From Mesostigma viride (taxonomy: Eukaryota; Streptophyta; Mesostigmatophyceae; Mesostigmatales; Mesostigmataceae): 64,000 nucleotides of DNA. Under the pieces are notes generated by a model. It was not told the origin of the DNA, made no database searches, and worked only from the letters and a program-made list of their open reading frames with translations. Each line of letters opens with the position of its first letter. Within the stretch, counting starts at the first letter, position 1. Positions 10,738 to 22,110 of the stretch are shown one piece after another. The translations under genes and the position numbers were made by a program. The stretch is taken from contig RPFO01000086.1 of NCBI GenBank assembly GCA_009746045.1, positions 399,732 to 463,731 of the forward strand. Direction: 5' to 3'.

Positions 10738-10962
10738 ATTGTTTTCTATAATGAGATTAGCATGAGGGTGCAGGTGCCTTGGTGCACCTAGAGCAAGTGT
10801 TGCTTACATTCCCACCCTTGCAGGAAGTAGCCCAGAATGTATTAAAAGCCATATGCCCCTTCTCAGGGATATGTGCTACATGTACTCCCAACGGAGTTAT
10901 GTTTCTAATTAATGAGATTAGCATAGTACTCCGTGGCACGCGCATGCGCATGACACGCAATT
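10738..10962 (+). mobile_element. Short retro-element (SINE-like 2), interrupted
   Basis: The outer sequence matches the 116-bp insertion at 60008-60123: a TGTAATT...TAATGAGATTAGCAT head, then AGTACTCCGTGGCA and GCGCATGACACGCAA. It is split at 10764-10910 by another retro-insertion. Confidence 0.7.
10764..10910 (+). mobile_element. Short retro-insertion (SINE-like 1 / LINE 3' end) with 14-bp target duplication
   Basis: A 147-bp insert running from GAGGGTGCAGGTGCC to the TAATT tail, flanked by perfect 14-bp duplications AATGAGATTAGCAT at 10750-10763 and 10911-10924. The same body occurs at 21945-22110, 39125-39299, 51270-51430 and 52292-52465, each ending in a TTAATT tail. Long target duplications plus a simple tail point to LINE-type reverse transcription at the target. 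Confidence 0.85.
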
Positions 10963-10984
10963 AGTACTTCCTTCCTTACTTTCT

Positions 10985-11368
10985 TATGAGACAAGCACGT
11001 ACAGGGGCATGAGACAAGCACATGGGCATAAGACAAGCACAGGGGCATGAGACAAGTGCGGGGCATGAGACAAGTGTGGGGGCATGGGACAAGCACAGGG
11101 GCATGAGACAAGCCCAGGGGCATGCGACAAGTGCGGGGGCATGAGACAAGTGCGGGGGCATGAGACAAGTGCGGGGGCATGAGACAAGTGTGGGGGCATG
11201 AGACAAGTGCGGGGGCATGAGACAAGTGCAGGGGCATGAGACAAGTGCGGGGGCATGAGACAAGTGCGGGGCCATGAGACAAGTGCGGGGGCATGAGACA
11301 AGTACAAGGGCATGAGACAAGTGCGGGGGCATGAGACAAGCACAGGGGCGTGAGACAAGTGCGGGTGC
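10985..11368. repeat. Minisatellite, GGGGCATGAGACAAGTGC units
   Basis: About twenty units of 18-19 bp. Long minus-strand frames across it (SHAPALVSCP-type repeats) are a by-product of the repeat and not genes. Confidence 0.95.
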
Positions 11369-11370
11369 AT

Positions 11371-14300
11371 GACTATTGTACTAGTGCATGAAAAAGATGA
11401 AACAGGCAGTATACACATTCCCGGCCCAGGCAGCATGGCACACATCCATGGGGAAGCACAGACAACGGGTCCTATGGGGGCAGCATCAGGGCACTGTGGG
11501 TCAGCACCCACCCTTTGTCCTGGCGCCATGTCCAGTCACTGTACAGTGTACATCTGGCAGGTCACTCGGCTAACGGCTCACGGCAAGCCCCACGCGCTTG
11601 GATTGATAGAGGGATGCCGCTTGCATCTGTAACGTGAGAAATGTGGCGTTGGAAATTTGAAAGGGCAGGGGGCGTTGTCCTTGTCGATGGTCGATCCTCA
11701 CACAACACAGGGGGATCTATACACAAAACAGGGGGATCTGTGGTGCAAGCGAAAGGGAGAGCGCTTCGGAAACAACACCACGAGCTGACCGCCGTGACAA
11801 GGCACGCACTCCGCCTGCAGATGCAGGGACCGTGCCGCCACGTCACCAGAGGAAGCAACGCGGTGCGCTTGCTGGAGATTGCCTATTTAAGCACAGCAAG
11901 CCAAGTTCCATGATTGCGGTCACGCACGCCATGTGTCGTCAGGCGAGCTGGCAATTGAGCAAGTTCAACCATACGTCAAGGACTACAGCAAAGTCGCCGA
12001 CGCAACCTTGCAGCCTGGCAAGAAGGGACATGGTCGCCAGCCTCCACTGTGCCGCCAACTCAGCCACACACATACATTTCAGAGGAGGGGGAACATTCCC
12101 CCCCCAAATCGCACAAGAGCGCCCTCCATTGTCTGGCCTAGCGCGCCGCCCGGCGCCAGCCAAAAAAGCCCAAGTGGGAAATGGCTGAGTGCGCTACGTC
12201 AGCAAAAGGGCTGCGCCGGGTCGAAAACAGGTTCTGTGGGAGTGTGCTACGAGCTTCGTTGCTTGTGAGACACGTGGCAATCTTAACTAGCATTTCTTAC
12301 ACGTGGCATTCTAAGAAGCATCTCGTAGCGGCAGCTCTTAGCATAAGCACTCAGCTGCAGCAGTACTTCAACGGTGTTCGTCATGTTGTACAGTGACCAT
12401 GATCCGGTTTCCGGTGCGTGGGAAGTCCACTATTGTACGTTCTTCTCACAGTACAGGGTCAAAGCTGACTACTGAACACGCCACGTGTCAGCTATACCCT
12501 GAAACGAACCCAACCTATACACCTGGCACCTGTTGGTACACTCCTCCACTCTGTTAAATCAAGCGCCGGACCACGCTATCGGGAGCAGCAGAGCGCACTC
12601 CTTTTCCTAAATCCAGGCGACCGACCGGCGGGAAGAGTGAACTCCTGAAACTGTTCTTTGCTGCCGCTCTCGAAAATTTCGACCAGAGCGCGCTCCGTCG
12701 CCAAAATTTTGGCGCCGGATCCGTTTTTGCTGGTTTTGGGAGCTCGCTCAACGTCCCAAGGTGCCACACCGGATTGGTGACACAGTGTGGCAGTGTGCTG
12801 TTTTGGCTGGATGGCCCCCCTCCTCATTTCAGCCATGCACGTACAGCATGGAGGGCAGTAGAAAGAAAGACAGTAGACCAGGTGGGGGCAGTGGGCCTGA
12901 TGGGGGCAGTAGACCCGTTAGGCACAGCAGAACAGACAGACAGGGGCCATCGAACAGATAAGGGCAGCCATGCATTATGCTTCTGCGCGGACATGCCAGT
13001 CGCCTACAAACTCCCTCACAAGATCATGCATGTAGCATGTGCGCGCAATGCCTGGCAAGGAAGAAACCTGGTGACATTGCAGAGCATAAGCATGAGCAGC
13101 AGGCTCTCTGGCTAACTGCCACAAGCGCGAGAAGTGGCATTTGAAGATACATTTCCCCACAAATGCACAGAGGAAAAAAGTCAGCCACCTATATTTAAGT
13201 TACCAAGACATCCATGACTCAATGCCTATACTCGTGCTAAGAAATGGTTTGATGAAACATAATTGCATGGCAAACGTGTGGGCATCTATTAAGCCATCTT
13301 CTGTGTCTCAATACTGGAGTGCTCTACCTAATGGTGCTTAGCTTTGAATAGTGAGCAGGCTCAGTGCGCCCGATACTGACACAGCAGAACGATGAAGGCG
13401 CGAAACGGCAACTTCATGCGGCAACGTGGCCTTTGGTGGCAGCGATCCAGCAGACAATTCACAAGTGACGACAGCTTGCACACATGTAAATGCACATGTG
13501 TGACAATAGCTTCCACAGATGCAGCATTTGATTCATCAGATTAAAAAAAATAAAATAAAAAATTCAGGACATGGTGAGAGGATGCCAGCTGGAAACAATC
13601 TGGATGCCAATAGAAAACCAAAAGGCCTAGCCACCTTCCCACTGGACTTTGCCATGGGCAAGGCCAACAAGGCAACGACAAAGAGTGAGACATAGCCTAC
13701 CGAGCAGGGATGGGCAAAGACATCGGCCAAACGGTAGGCGCCCCTTTGGCTCGGCGGCGCCAAGGCCAGCAAATACATTTCTTGAAGCCCAGATGCAAAC
13801 GCAGTGATGCATGCTTATCGTGCGCTAGCTGCACGATTACGACTATGCCAAGTGGATGTACCCACGACCGATGGCAGTGAGAGGGTTGGCTTCCCATAAT
13901 GTGGGTGCTGGGAGCGAGCTCTGCGCTCCAAAGCTCATCCTCCCCCCTTCCGGCGAGCATCTGCTGGCAGGAGCCATGCGTCGGGAACCGCAGAAGCCAT
14001 GTGTCGGGCAAACACTGCTAAGGAAGTAAAAACATTACGGGAAAAAAATGAAAAGATTCTTTAGATATACCTGGTTTGATGACACCCGCCTCGGTAACGC
14101 CAGCGCCATCAACACACCCACCACACGGCAAAGTAACCACCCGTGCGCAGATGACCACCGCACGTGCCCAGGGTCCCTCATGGCGCACGCTGGTGTCCCT
14201 GATGCTTGGCCAGCGTGCTCGGGCAACCTCAGCTCTTGCCTGTGTGGTGGCCATCCATCCGCAAGTACCTCGACGGCTGCCCTACAGGCATGGTGGCCCA

Positions 14301-15324
14301 ATAACCTTCGTCACTAACCTTTGATTCAATACGCTGGCCCGATACCTAGCCATTGGTGAGTGTAGGGTGATACCCTTCGTGTGCTATGACGCAGCATTGG
14401 GCTGGAATGACCTATCCATGGCACATAAAACACACACACCGCCGGCATCCCCATCGATGGTGTCAATGCAACATTGAACGGTGACGCATGATCCATGATG
14501 ATGCAGTCATCAACAACGGCGGCATGCGTAGATATGCGGCGCGAGAAAAGCGACATCACGAGAACTTGTGCCATTGTGGAATGACCATTTGATGGCCACC
14601 CTATCCTTATTCCCCTTGCACCCACACCCATTCCCATACACCATCACCACCAACTTTACATAGCTCTGTAGTCCTCTGAACGGAGGCACGCAGTTAATTA
14701 CCAGCCTGTTCAGATCGATTAAGCATCACAGACTGCCCCGGTGCCTGTTGTGCCGAGGGTTCATGGGCAGGACACCATCACCCTGCTATCTGGCGTGGAA
14801 GCCAAACAAGAAAGAGCGACGTTGCTGAATCCCGGAAGCCAGCAGAGCAAACATGTCAGCAGGACCTTGTTGTTAAGGGACTTCAGGAGTCCAGTGAAGT
14901 TGATTTCCGAAGTTACCCCGCGCACAAAATCCACGCAAAGCATCGTGCAATAACATGATTATGGACATAACCAAGCGTAGGCTTAGAGGCAGGCAAATTT
15001 GCGTAGGGTAGGGGCGGGGGGGAGGGCGGAGTACTCACCCTGGGATGACGTGACGGAATTCTCGCGCACACATGAAATCATGTTCTTATCATTGACAGGC
15101 AGCCAAAATACAACCAACCTAATATGACTATGTAAACCTGGTATTCAAGCTAAAGCATCGTGTATCTTATTATTACTAGGTAGCCACGTTGGAAACCTCC
15201 CATTTCATAGAAGGAAATCAATAAATTCATAGCATGCAATAATCCATCAGGCACTGTTCCCGCGCGAAAGCTATTCTGCTTATATATAAACCTAAATTCG
15301 AGATTTGGACATCGATCATCTGAA
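11371..15324. other. Long region without recognisable genes
   Basis: About 4 kb. All open frames are short and show no domain, and no tRNA, TIR pair or LTR pair was identified by eye. Exons of a host gene could be hidden here; transcript data would be needed to see them. Confidence 0.4.
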
Positions 15325-15408
15325 GGTCCTGTGGCCGAGCGGTCCAAGGCGCATGGTTCAGGTCCATGTCTCCTCCGGGGGGCGTGGGTTCAAATCCCAC
15401 CGGGGCCA
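15325..15408 (+). tRNA. tRNA-Leu(CAG), copy 1
   Basis: An 84-nt type II tRNA. Acceptor GGTCCTG pairs with CGGGGCC with G-U allowed, discriminator A. D arm GCC/GGC. Anticodon stem CATGG/CCATG with loop TTCAGGT, giving anticodon CAG (reads CUG, Leu). Long variable arm as in Leu tRNAs. T arm GTGGG/CCCAC with TTCAAAT, which also supplies the internal B box. No intron and no encoded CCA. A TTTT Pol III terminator follows within ten bases. Confidence 0.95.
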
Positions 15409-15467
15409 TACCCTTTTGCCTTCCCGTCACGTTCCAGTTTATTTTTCCGTTGATGTCGTGCATGGAA

Positions 15468-15551
15468 GGTCCTGTGGCCGAGCGGTCCAAGGCGCATGGT
15501 TCAGGTCCATGTCTCCTCCGGGGGGCGTGGGTTCAAATCCCACCGGGGCCA
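15468..15551 (+). tRNA. tRNA-Leu(CAG), copy 2
   Basis: Identical in sequence to copy 1, with the same TTTT terminator. Confidence 0.95.
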
Positions 15552-15610
15552 TACCCTTTTGCCTTCCCGTCACGTTCCAGTTCACTTTTCCGTTGATGTC
15601 GTGTATGGAA

Positions 15611-15694
15611 GGTCCTGTGGCCGAGCGGTCCAAGGCGCATGGTTCAGGTCCATGTCTCCTCCGGGGGGCGTGGGTTCAAATCCCACCGGGGCCA
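15611..15694 (+). tRNA. tRNA-Leu(CAG), copy 3
   Basis: Identical in sequence to copy 1. The trailer differs by one base (AAAACCTTTT) and keeps the TTTT terminator. Confidence 0.95.
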
Positions 15695-15753
15695 AAACCT
15701 TTTGCCTTCCCGTCACGTTCCAATTTATTTTTCCGTTGATGTCGTGTATGGAA

Positions 15754-15837
15754 GGTCCTGTGGCCGAGCGGTCCAAGGCGCATGGTTCAGGTCCATGTCT
15801 CCTCCGGGGGGCGTGGGTTCAAATCCCACCGGGGCCA
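15754..15837 (+). tRNA. tRNA-Leu(CAG), copy 4
   Basis: Identical in sequence to copy 1, with the TTTT terminator. Confidence 0.95.
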
Positions 15838-15896
15838 TACCCTTTTGCCTTCCCGTCACGTTCCAGTTTATTTTTCCGTTGATGTCGTGTATGGAA

Positions 15897-15980
15897 GGTC
15901 CTGTGGCCGAGCGGTCCAAGGCGCATGGTTCAGGTCCATGTCTCCTCCGGGGGGCGTGGGTTCAAATCCCACCGGGGCCA
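15897..15980 (+). tRNA. tRNA-Leu(CAG), copy 5 (weak terminator)
   Basis: The mature region is identical to copy 1, but the array ends here and the trailer is CCCTTTAATTT, so no run of four T lies in the first 20 bases. Termination may be less efficient than in the other copies. Confidence 0.93.
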
Positions 15981-17440
15981 TACCCTTTAATTTGCCTTTG
16001 TCGCGTCCGTGATCTATTGACGTCCGCAATTCAGATTTTGGCGTAATTCTGACGTCCGCAGCCTTGTGCGGGTAGCTATACCGCGGCCCGGTACTGACGC
16101 CGCGCATCTCAGTTGTACTTTCGCGCCAAGTCCGCTGACGGAGCTTTTGGGCGGACCCGAATGTCACTGACATTTGTCACAAGGGCAGTTTGCCGAATGC
16201 TGGTACACAGCAAGCTGGCGAGGCACTGAGCAGCTGTGCAATTTCAGGATGTCAACGTGGGACACCAGACACAAATGCAAGGAAGCCCCAGGCGGTGCCT
16301 GGCATGGCCGATAGATTTGCCCTTGTATATTTGTGTTCGCTTGACAGATAAAGCTTGAAGTTTAGCTTGTCGGAAATTAGACAATGTTATGATTGGCTGA
16401 TGTCTAAAGTGGCGCTAGTGGCGCCAGCCGCCAGGCTTGAGCTTTGAGCAGTATAGAAGGATGAGCAACGAACCATGGTGGTCGTTGTTCGTCCGTTTCT
16501 CTCCCTCACAATTGGTTTCTTGTCTTCATGGGGTGAAATAGTTCGAGCAGCCCGGAGCAGCCCCCGTGAGTGGTTGCATGCAGTCAGTTGCCATGAGGAT
16601 GGACTGACGGATATGACAATGTATTGGTTTTGTTAAGAATGTGTGTAAGACTGAGAACGAGACAAGGGACAGGGCCTTCGGGCAACCCTGGTCGTCGTTG
16701 GCATGCATGCCAGTAGGAACTAGGTCGGGAACACACGCGCACTGCCGCCACAAGGGGCCTGCAGTGGCGTCACCCAAGGGGCCTCACAGCTGCTCTTATA
16801 ACTACAACATTACAACTCGACAGTCTTTGTAATTCGTCATGTATCTCATTGCAATTGAAAGGTCTTTTGGTTGCTTTGATGATAAAGCATTGTCTCAAGA
16901 ATCGGCTGATTGGGCCGGATTCAATGCCTGTCATGAAGGTAGCGGTGCCGTAAAGGACCGCACCTTACATTCTCATTTTAAACGGACGAACAACCCATGA
17001 TGGGTTCAGTCCGGCCAGCCCCCAGGCACGGGGTTCCTCCTGCTTCACCCAGGGAAGCACAAGGAAGAGGTTATTGCTTAGCCTTCAAAAGCATCTGAAG
17101 AGGTTAGGCTTTTCCCTGTAAAAAGCCATTGAAGGGGTTATTGCTAAGCCTTTAAAAGCATGCATGTTAAGGTTGTTGCTGATCCTGGAAAAGCATCTGT
17201 GAGCAGCTGGAATTTTTTTTTTTTTTTGGCTGCTGCCTGGAATGACGCCCTCTTTGGGCTTCCTTCTTTTGTGTGAGATGCCTTTCTTTCACTTTTTGCT
17301 CTCACGTTGTTGTGAGCTAAAGAGTGGGGGGGGAGGTGGCATATCACACACATGATTACTGCTGATAGTGGATGCATTCCAAGTAGCGGTAATGACCAGT
17401 CCAGGATGATATGGCACGCAAACGCGACACCTTGCCGTCA
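15981..17440. other. Spacer between tRNA array and outlying tRNA copy
   Basis: No credible gene. A loose repeat built on AAAGCATCTG / GCTTAGCCTT occurs at about 17080-17200, and a 15-T run at 17213-17227. Confidence 0.4.
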
Positions 17441-17478
17441 CGTTCCAGTTTATTTTTCCGTTGATGTCGTGTATGGAA

Positions 17479-17562
17479 GGTCTTGTGGCCGAGCGGTCCA
17501 AGGCGCATGGTTCAGGTCCATGTCTCCTCCGGGGGGCGTGGGTTCAAATCCCACCGGGGCCA
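17479..17562 (+). tRNA. tRNA-Leu(CAG), dispersed copy 6
   Basis: Differs from the array copies by one base in the acceptor (GGTCTTG, still pairing by G-U). It carries the same upstream leader (CCGTCACGTTCCAG ... GATGTCGTGTATGG) as the array, so it is an outlying copy of the 143-bp unit about 1.5 kb away. TTTT follows. Confidence 0.9.
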
Positions 17563-17630
17563 ATCATTTTGCAGCGTTTTGTTCCATGTGCCGACGTGGT
17601 AGAACATTATACTAAGTGGAACACAGAAAA

Positions 17631-17749
17631 GGTCCTGTGGCCGAGCGGTCCGACATCCGACCCCTCGACTTGGGAGTCCAAGGCGCATGGTTCGATCAGG
17701 TTCATGTCTCCTCCAGGGGGCGTGGGTTATTAAAATCCCATTGGGGCCA
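17631..17749 (+). pseudogene. tRNA-Leu pseudogene with disrupted D loop
   Basis: Starts with intact GGTCCTGTGGCCGAGCGGTCC, but then carries an insertion of about 28 bp in the D loop, extra bases in the anticodon arm (TTCGATCAGGTT) and an interrupted T loop (GGGTTATTAAAATCCC). The fold is lost. Confidence 0.85.
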
Positions 17750-18158
17750 ATTCATAAATCACTTTTGAGTCTAAAGTATTTTTATTTTGGTTTTTTGTTC
17801 ACTACATTTTGCCATAATCGATGAGATTATCACAACATGGAGGTCCTTTACACATTCGGTTTTTAACGAAACTCGAGCGTGGATCCCAAAACAAATAGAC
17901 GGCTCGAGCCTGATCGATTCCGGCGCAAGTAAATGGCATTTTCAAGGCTTGTACATGCATTAATTAATGAATTAGGAACATAACTCCGTAAACTCCCCAG
18001 GTTCAGAAGAGCCACGAGCCACGAGGTAGCCATGGCTGACGGCGGAGCTCATAACTTTCACGTTTGAGCACCGAATTTAGCCGTGAATATCACAATCGAC
18101 GCGTCTTTCTACGACGCACATGCTGATATAATTTTCCGAAGCTATTACGCAATATACG

Positions 18159-18653
18159 ATGAGCAAACGCCTCTCAACGCAACGCAGCCTGGCGGCTGCG
18201 CTTAGCAATGAAAATACGTCTGCAGCCCCGGCTGCAGCTTCGCCAACCGGCCCAGAAGGCAGCGGCGCCACTAGCCAAGCTCTAGTGGTCGCCCAGCCCC
18301 CTGCTGAGCCCACATCGCCAGCAGCGTCGCCAGAACCCAAGCGCAGTCGCCCTGCCGAGCCGAGCTGGGTCGAGGTCGAATTTGTAGCCGAAGCCCGCCA
18401 GCCCGGCTTCTTGGACAAGTTTACCGAGGAACGCATCCTGGGCTGCGTGTTTTTTGGATCACACGCCTCGCTTGTTGAATTGTGCAAGCAGCTCTTCAAC
18501 CGAGGCCGCCTCTTTGATCCTCGCCTGAATCGCGTCTCCTCTTTCGACCCCTTTCCCAGCCTCCGCCGCCCCCACCTCCAGGAATACGCTCTCTTCTCCC
18601 TCCTTGGACGCTCCATCTCGGAGCTTTGGCCCCCAAAGCCCCTCACCACCACC
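18159..18653 (+). pseudogene. LINE A ORF1, N-terminal part
   Basis: Encodes a Pro/Ala/Ser-rich N-terminus followed by a more structured segment (WVEVEFVAEARQPGFLDKF, RILGCVFFGSH, LFNRGRLFDPRLN). The frame reaches the TTAA at 18654. With the insert removed and one TTAA kept, the reading frame runs directly into the C-terminal part at 20742. The role as a LINE ORF1 (RNA-binding coat protein) is inferred from position and from the C-terminal half. Confidence 0.65.
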
Positions 18654-20741
18654 TTAACCCTTCAACTGTCAAAACTCGAACCACGAGAACGGACTGAGTT
18701 TGGGTATCTTTGTGCGCCTGAGAGTAACTAGCCAAATAACATTTTCTGGCCCACCCTTGGAACCAAGCATGCTTTTATATCAAATAATGTTTGGGAAATT
18801 TGGTTGGTCACATATCCATGCCCTACACCTGCTAAAAATAGCACCCCCCTCAGGGGGGTACAGTGCACATGGGGTTGGAGACATATATAATGCATTATCG
18901 ACCATTTACACAAATCAGTTGGCCCTGGCCTTTTAAAGGCAGGTTATTATAATCATAGACATGCCATCAATGCATTCACAACATGAAATGTCACAAAACT
19001 GTGGACGCTAGCTACAAAATGGCCAAAGCCAGCTGGCACCGTTATAACGGTGCCAGCTGGCAGGGGTATAAATGGTAGCATAACAACACAAAACTTTATT
19101 CCAATTGGCATGAAACAACAAGGGATGCCCAATTGGGCATCATGCACCATACCCAGGTGATAAAACAAGAGACCATGCCATATAACACATGCCAACATGC
19201 CGCAAGGGGCCAAAATGGCACTAGCGCGCGCGTGCGGTATACATAGCGCAAGACTAGCCAAGGGTGTAGCTAACTGTCAATTGGGCTACCTGGCTATATG
19301 CCAAACTACGGATTGCGCCTCTGGGTGCGCAGATACTGCCTCCTACAAGGCCCTGTCAGCTGGGTGCCAGCTGCCAACGTGCGGGTCGTGCGGCCATTGG
19401 CCTCAGCCCATGCGCGGCCAGCCGGGCTGCGGGCTGACAAGGGCTGCATGGCACGCTGGCGGCGGACGTCGTCGTCGTCGAGGCCAGCCACTGGCCCAGC
19501 GTGGAAGCTGAGATAAGCCAGCATATAAGACACAAGACCATGCTAAAAAATAGGTGAAAGGCTCATTAATCAAGGCCTCAAGCGCGCGTCAAAGGGGTGG
19601 CAAGGAGCTACATCACTAACCCACCCGATGAATGACAGAACACCTCCACGTTCTTTGCAACAATAAAGAAAACAAAATAAACAAGTTGGTAATGCTTCCA
19701 TGCAAACAGGTATTGGGTATCTCCATGTTTGTCACATGCAATGGATGCAAAATCAGAAGGTGGGCGTTGGCCAGCAAAACAAGAAGCCATGCCTAAAACT
19801 GGTCAGAAAAGAACTTGTCTCGGGCTGTTTGAGCCAGGAAAAGCATTGGGTAATCACCTTAACCATATTACTAACCAATACCAACCGTTATCACGCTATT
19901 TCCGTTGCAGCCTCAGCTAACAGCGACCAAACATGGTCCAAAATCTGCTTGACCTGATGGTATTCCACAACCATGACAAGCCGATGCGTAGAGGGAGCAA
20001 AACAACAAAATGACAATCACAAGCCCTCGATTATAACTCTGATATTAGTTATAAACGATAATACAACCATATACGGTTAACGGAACACGCTAGGAGGCTA
20101 GAACGTACCAGGTCGGAACAGCAGATTACCTTTCCTGCGGGAGCCAGCACGCCCGATTCATGGACGTAGCCTCGAGCCTTTCCTGGCTGCCAATTCTAGC
20201 AAATCTGGTTGGGAACAACGTCAAAGGTTTATCCATGCGCAAATACCTCGAAAATTTCCGCCTAGCAACATGCAGCACTCGCACTGTCACCGCCTGGCCG
20301 CTGACATGATTTGCTGCGCCGACCAGCACCCCGATGACCCATCTACGCATCTTCAAACGTTCCATGGCTAGAGATAAAACGTTTCTAGGACTTGAAAATC
20401 ATGCCTACAAAATTTGAGTCCAATATGTCAAGCCATTCTCTCGTACCAGTCAGTTGCGTGCACCGCCATAGCCGTGCGCGTCAATATTTTTCATGCACGT
20501 CGGTCCCGTTGGACCATGGTACCCCCCTAACTTTGCTCAAGCATATCTCCCTGGCCAGGTGTCCAAAGTAAGGTCTGAATAGTGCCAGGCATAGCTTAAG
20601 TCTAGATCTTTCGATCCCCCCAGGTTTGACCGTTAAATTATTATTGGCGCGGCGCCTGGTTCTGCCACAAACTCAGTCCGTTAGAGTGGCGCGAGTTCAA
20701 CTGGCGCCACGAAAACGGACTCAGTACAGTTTAAGGGTTAA
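18654..20741. mobile_element. TTAA-type DNA transposon (non-autonomous) inside LINE A
   Basis: Bounded by TTAA at 18654-18657 and 20738-20741. The inner ends are inverted: CCCTTCAACTGT at 18658-18669 against CCCTTAAACTGT read back from 20737. A second inverted match, AACGGACTGAGTTTG, lies at 18688-18702 and 20668-20682. TTAA duplication with CCC-starting TIRs fits piggyBac-like (less likely Kolobok) elements. No transposase is present in about 2.1 kb, so it depends on a relative elsewhere. Confidence 0.85.
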
Positions 20742-21652
20742 CCGAAGCCTCCATCCGCTCACTCCTCCATGAGGCCCTCGAGCAGCACGTGGCCCCCATC
20801 GCAGCAGATGTGGCGGTCATGGGCAGCACGCTGGCTGCCGAGCTCCCCCTCCTCTCCACCGCCACCTCCACCATCTCCACCGCCACCTCCACCCTCCTCG
20901 CCTCCTCCACCGCCACCACCTCCACCTCCGACGCCATCACCGCTCAGCTCCGTGACATCGACCAGCGTCTTAAGGACAACGCCATCGCTATCGAGGTTCT
21001 GCAGAACACCGCAGGCCTCACCGCCCAGGCGGTGAAGGACATTGCCGCCAAGCCAGCCCCGGCTGGCCTGGCCGGCGATGCTCCTCCCATCACCACCTGG
21101 GCGGACATGCTTAAGCAACATACCACCTCCACCACCTCCGCCGTCGCAGCCCAGCTCCAACGGCAGACGCTTGACCTCCGCGAGGAGGCCGAGCTCGCCA
21201 AGCGCAGCCTCAACGTCATTGTCAAGAACTTCAAGATGGAGGAAGGTGAGAATTCCGAGAAGCTTTTGCGTGCGTTTGAGAGAGAAATCCTTGGTCGCAT
21301 GGGCCTTAACGGTGAGATCGAGCTGGCCGCCCACCGCCTTCCCCGCGCGCGGGGTAAGGCAGGGCCGCCCCCGCTCCTTCTCACCTTTAAGACCCCGGCG
21401 GACAAGATTTCTTTTCTCAGACGCCGCAAGCGGCTCGAGAAGACTCTCTTCACCCTTGATGACGACTTGACCCTGGCGCAGCAACAACGGCGACGGGAGC
21501 TATGGCCGACCTATACCTCCAGCTCCGGCAGACCAAGGCGGGGCAGCCGGTGCATGTACTGGAAGGGGGCGGCCATCTACGTCGGCCACAAGCCCTGGCA
21601 GGCGACCCCCCCCCCCCCCGCGGCCCCAGCGACTCCAGACGCCCCAGCTTAG
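20742..21652 (+). pseudogene. LINE A ORF1, C-terminal part
   Basis: Continues the interrupted frame. A Ser/Thr/Ala-rich linker leads into a coiled-coil-like stretch (LRDIDQRLKDNAIAIEVL) and then an RRM-like domain typical of LINE ORF1 proteins (LNVIVKNFKMEEGENSEKLL ... FEREILGRMGL ... LLLTFKTPADKISFLRRRK ... LDDDLTLAQQQRRRELW). The stop is at 21650-21652. A related but decayed copy lies on the minus strand at 59390-59990. Confidence 0.75.
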
Positions 21653-22110
21653 GGGAATACAGCAGTAGTAGTGCAGAATAGATAGACCGTGGCCATGTAC
21701 ATGTACGCCTCCTAGAGGCACTATCCCAGCTAAGCCCCGCGCTTTATTTAATCATGTACATGTGTGCCTATGATGTGCCACACTCCAGACGATGCCTAGC
21801 CTTATTTAGTAATGTTGTGCCCATGCAGGGAGTAACTCTCTGCATGCTGAGATGCCATGCCCTAGCTTTTTGTATAGCCATGCTGATCTTCCCCCCCATG
21901 ACAGGCTCCCCCTTCGCTGCATGGGCATAGCTTGAAGATCATGGGGATGCAAGTGCCCTGGCTGGTGCACCTAGAGCAAGGGTCCTTTACATTCCCACCC
22001 TTGCAGGAAGTAGCTTAGAATGTATGATAGGCCATATGCCCCTTCTCTGGGCTATGTGCTACATATACTCCCAAGTTACGGAGTTATGTTCCTAATTAAT
22101 TAGTTAATTA
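21653..22110 (+). repeat. LINE A 3' region with SINE-like body and TTAA tail
   Basis: Shares TGCCCATGCAGGGAGTAACT and the following CTGAGATGCCATG with 52100-52200. From 21945 it shares the body of the SINE-like family 1 (GCACCTAGAGCAAGGG, CATTCCCACCCTTGCAGG, CCATATGCCCCTTCTC) and ends in a TTAATTAATT tail. The SINE-like copies elsewhere are thus probably severely 5'-truncated LINE ends or SINEs sharing this 3' end. Confidence 0.7.

Larger units (their letters stand above)
15325..15980 (+). repeat. Five-copy tandem array, 143-bp unit, each carrying tRNA-Leu(CAG)
   Basis: Gene starts at 15325, 15468, 15611, 15754 and 15897 are exactly 143 bp apart. Each unit is an 84-bp tRNA plus a near-identical 59-bp spacer (GCCTTCCCGTCACGTTCCAG ... 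CCGTTGATGTCGTG). The genes are identical and the spacers differ by single bases, so the array arose by recent local duplication. Confidence 0.95.
18045..22110 (+). mobile_element. LINE A: ORF1-bearing non-LTR element, interrupted by a TTAA element
   Basis: The 5' leader (GAGCTCATAACTTTCACG ...) is homologous to those at 22615 and 52800. ORF1 starts near 18159, is split by an insertion at 18654-20741, resumes at 20742 and ends at 21652. A 3' region and a TTAATTAATTAG tail end near 22110. No ORF2 endonuclease/RT is present, so the copy is an internally deleted or ORF1-only derivative. The same 3' region occurs at 51945-52465 and, reversed, at 59205-59390. Confidence 0.75.

Noticed and set aside
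10984-11529. SHAPALVSCP-type repeat proteins of up to 181 codons.
   Set aside because: By-products of the 18-19-bp minisatellite without a domain or flanking conservation.
15325-15980. Regular 143-bp direct repeats considered as a CRISPR-like array.
   Set aside because: The constant part is a tRNA gene, the spacers are also repeated, and the context is eukaryotic.
15305-16046. Overlapping frames with VAERSKAHGSGPCLLRGAW repeats.
   Set aside because: They are translations of the tRNA-Leu genes; the tRNA fold explains the sequence fully.
18651-20743. ACC or CC as the target duplication of the element in LINE A.
   Set aside because: TTAA on both sides with symmetric CCCTT ends is more complete, also keeps the frame, and agrees with the second element at 24427-25068.
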